A DNA stretch of 6,877 bases from Gammaproteobacteria bacterium (GTDB lineage: Bacteria; Pseudomonadota; Gammaproteobacteria; DSM-26407): the NCBI GenBank assembly GCA_028694565.1, contig JAQVKR010000147.1, forward strand, positions 1 through 6,877, given 5' to 3'. Both the position numbers and the translations under genes were made by a program. Shown here piece by piece: positions 5,837-6,877 of this stretch. The notes beneath the pieces are model-generated. The model saw only the letters and a program-made list of their open reading frames with translations, ran no database searches and was not told the DNA's origin. How positions within the stretch are numbered: the first letter of the stretch is position 1; the number at the start of each line of letters is the position of its first letter.

Positions 5837-6877
5837 CACATCGCAGCGCTGGAGATCAGGCTCGGCGCCGGCGCTGAAGCCCTGGTAGAGCCGCCACAGG
5901 CGCCGGTCCACCGCGCCTGCCTTCACGCTGCCGTCCCGGGCCAGAAAGCGGGTGGCGCCTCCGGGGCCGGCATTGTAGGCGGCGTAGGTGGCCCGCGGCA
6001 GGTGGGCCGCATCCCCGCTGCGCTGCGCCACCTTCAGGCCCGGGTCCCGGAGATACCGCAGCAGGATCTGGGCCCCGGCGCGGGCATTGTAGGCCACCTC
6101 CCAGCGCAACCGTTCCACATCGTAGAGGCCGCGCCAGACCCGGGTGTTGACCTGCATCAGCCCGACGCTGCCCACCGGCGAGGCGATGAAGGTCACCTTG
6201 CCGCCCTCGCGTACGTACTGGCGCCAGCAGCTCTCGATGAGCGCCGTGGCCGGCAGCAGCGCCCGATAGACCGCCGCCGCACCCGGGGCCAGGGCGGCAT
6301 CCTGCAGCTCCCGTTCGCCCACCAGCCGCAGCAGACCCGCCATCTCCGCCCGATAGACCGGAAGCTCGTCGATTCCCGGCACGCGCCGTTCCAGGTGGCG
6401 GCCGAGCAGGGTCACCGGATCGGGCGCGGGCGCCGCGGCACGCGCCGGCCGCACCAGCCAGTCCATCAACCCGCCGCTCCGATCCGGCTCCTGCTCCGGC
6501 AGGGGCGGCGGTAACGGTGGTTCGTCGGGAAAACCGAACAACCGGCGCAGCTCGAAGTCCACGTCATAGCCATACTCGAGCGGGTCGCCCGGGTAGCCCG
6601 GCCGCAACCCCAGCGCGAGCCGGCGCAGCCCCTCGGCCGAGATCCACACCCCCAGTTCCGGGGCCGCCGCATCCAGGGCCAGGAGCACGTCGCCGGCGTT
6701 GAGGAAGCTCACGTAGCGCAGCAGTGCGCCACCCCCCAGCCCGCGCTGATCCGCCTCCAGCAGGATCCCGCGCAACCGCTCCCAGTCCTCGCGCAGCAGC
6801 GCCCGGATCGGATCGCCCCCCGTCTCCGGCGCGCTGCCGTCCAGAATCGCCAGCAGCCGGTAACGGCTCTGCAGCAG
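5819..6877 (-). CDS. Lytic transglycosylase (SLT-domain), C-terminal part (N-terminus outside window)
   Basis: The last 352 residues of a peptidoglycan-cleaving SLT-fold protein; the frame is open to the right edge, so the start and any signal peptide lie outside. Visible residues are numbered from the edge. The catalytic domain spans about 190-335. ATALIESCW contains the predicted catalytic E215, SPVGSVGLMQVN (233-244) is the GLMQ motif, VAYNARAGAQILL (261-273) and ATYAAYNAGPGG (296-307) are the two family Tyr-Asn helices. SCW after the Glu replaces the commoner S-x-F. Before it lie about 190 residues with no domain I recognise, including a proline-rich linker (FPDEPPLPPPLPEQ, 116-129). A TTG at 6775 could serve as a start, but the reading upstream of it looks genuinely protein-like, so I treat the gene as cut by the window. 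Such enzymes act in the periplasm or outer membrane, releasing 1,6-anhydro-muropeptides. The extreme C-terminus (DVDGDES) is encoded within a repeat tract. No specific gene symbol is justified. Confidence 0.87.
   Translation of the reverse strand: MLQSRYRLLAILDGSAPETGGDPIRALLREDWERLRGILLEADQRGLGGGALLRYVSFLNAGDVLLALDAAAPELGVWISAEGLRRLALGLRPGYPGDPLEYGYDVDFELRRLFGFPDEPPLPPPLPEQEPDRSGGLMDWLVRPARAAAPAPDPVTLLGRHLERRVPGIDELPVYRAEMAGLLRLVGERELQDAALAPGAAAVYRALLPATALIESCWRQYVREGGKVTFIASPVGSVGLMQVNTRVWRGLYDVERLRWEVAYNARAGAQILLRYLRDPGLKVAQRSGDAAHLPRATYAAYNAGPGGATRFLARDGSVKAGAVDRRLWRLYQGFSAGAEPDLQRCDVDGDES

Noticed and set aside
6773..6775. TTG codon as the true start of the transglycosylase
   Set aside because: The same frame stays open for 34 more codons to the window edge and reads like normal protein (LLQSRYRLLAILDG), so the real start is probably outside.

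Overview
This window looks like an ordinary chromosomal segment from a GC-rich proteobacterium, most likely a gammaproteobacterium. The codon use, the TrkH plus RCK potassium pair and the 5'-methylthioadenosine deaminase would fit the Chromatiales/Ectothiorhodospiraceae or a relative. That placement is inferred from gene style, not from a marker gene. The coding DNA is strongly GC-biased, while three intergenic stretches are lower in GC and built from short repeated words.

Layout from left to right: (1) the 5' two thirds of hisC (histidinol-phosphate aminotransferase) on the minus strand, running off the left edge; (2) a 323-bp gap almost filled by an inverted-repeat element at about 628-923; (3) a complete AEC-family membrane transporter gene on the minus strand; (4) a 236-bp divergent gap with a second, more degenerate inverted repeat and the likely start signals of the next operon; (5) a plus-strand potassium-uptake pair, a TrkH/KtrB-type channel followed 49 bp later by a one-RCK-domain regulator; (6) a 142-bp gap with a GC-rich hairpin and a good -10-like box; (7) a plus-strand amidohydrolase of the MTA/SAH deaminase type (mtaD); (8) a convergent junction with an octamer repeat tract; (9) the C-terminal part of a minus-strand lytic transglycosylase that runs off the right edge.

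The only clear functional unit is the potassium pair: the channel conducts K+ through four pore loops, and the RCK protein should form the nucleotide-sensing gating ring on its cytoplasmic face. The other genes are unrelated housekeeping functions: histidine biosynthesis, small-solute transport, recycling of the polyamine/SAM by-product MTA, and peptidoglycan turnover.

I found no CRISPR array, RNA gene, phage, transposase, toxin-antitoxin or defence system. I do not see an undescribed multi-gene system. The most unusual material is the non-coding repeat structure, above all the 296-bp inverted-repeat element between the transporter gene and hisC.
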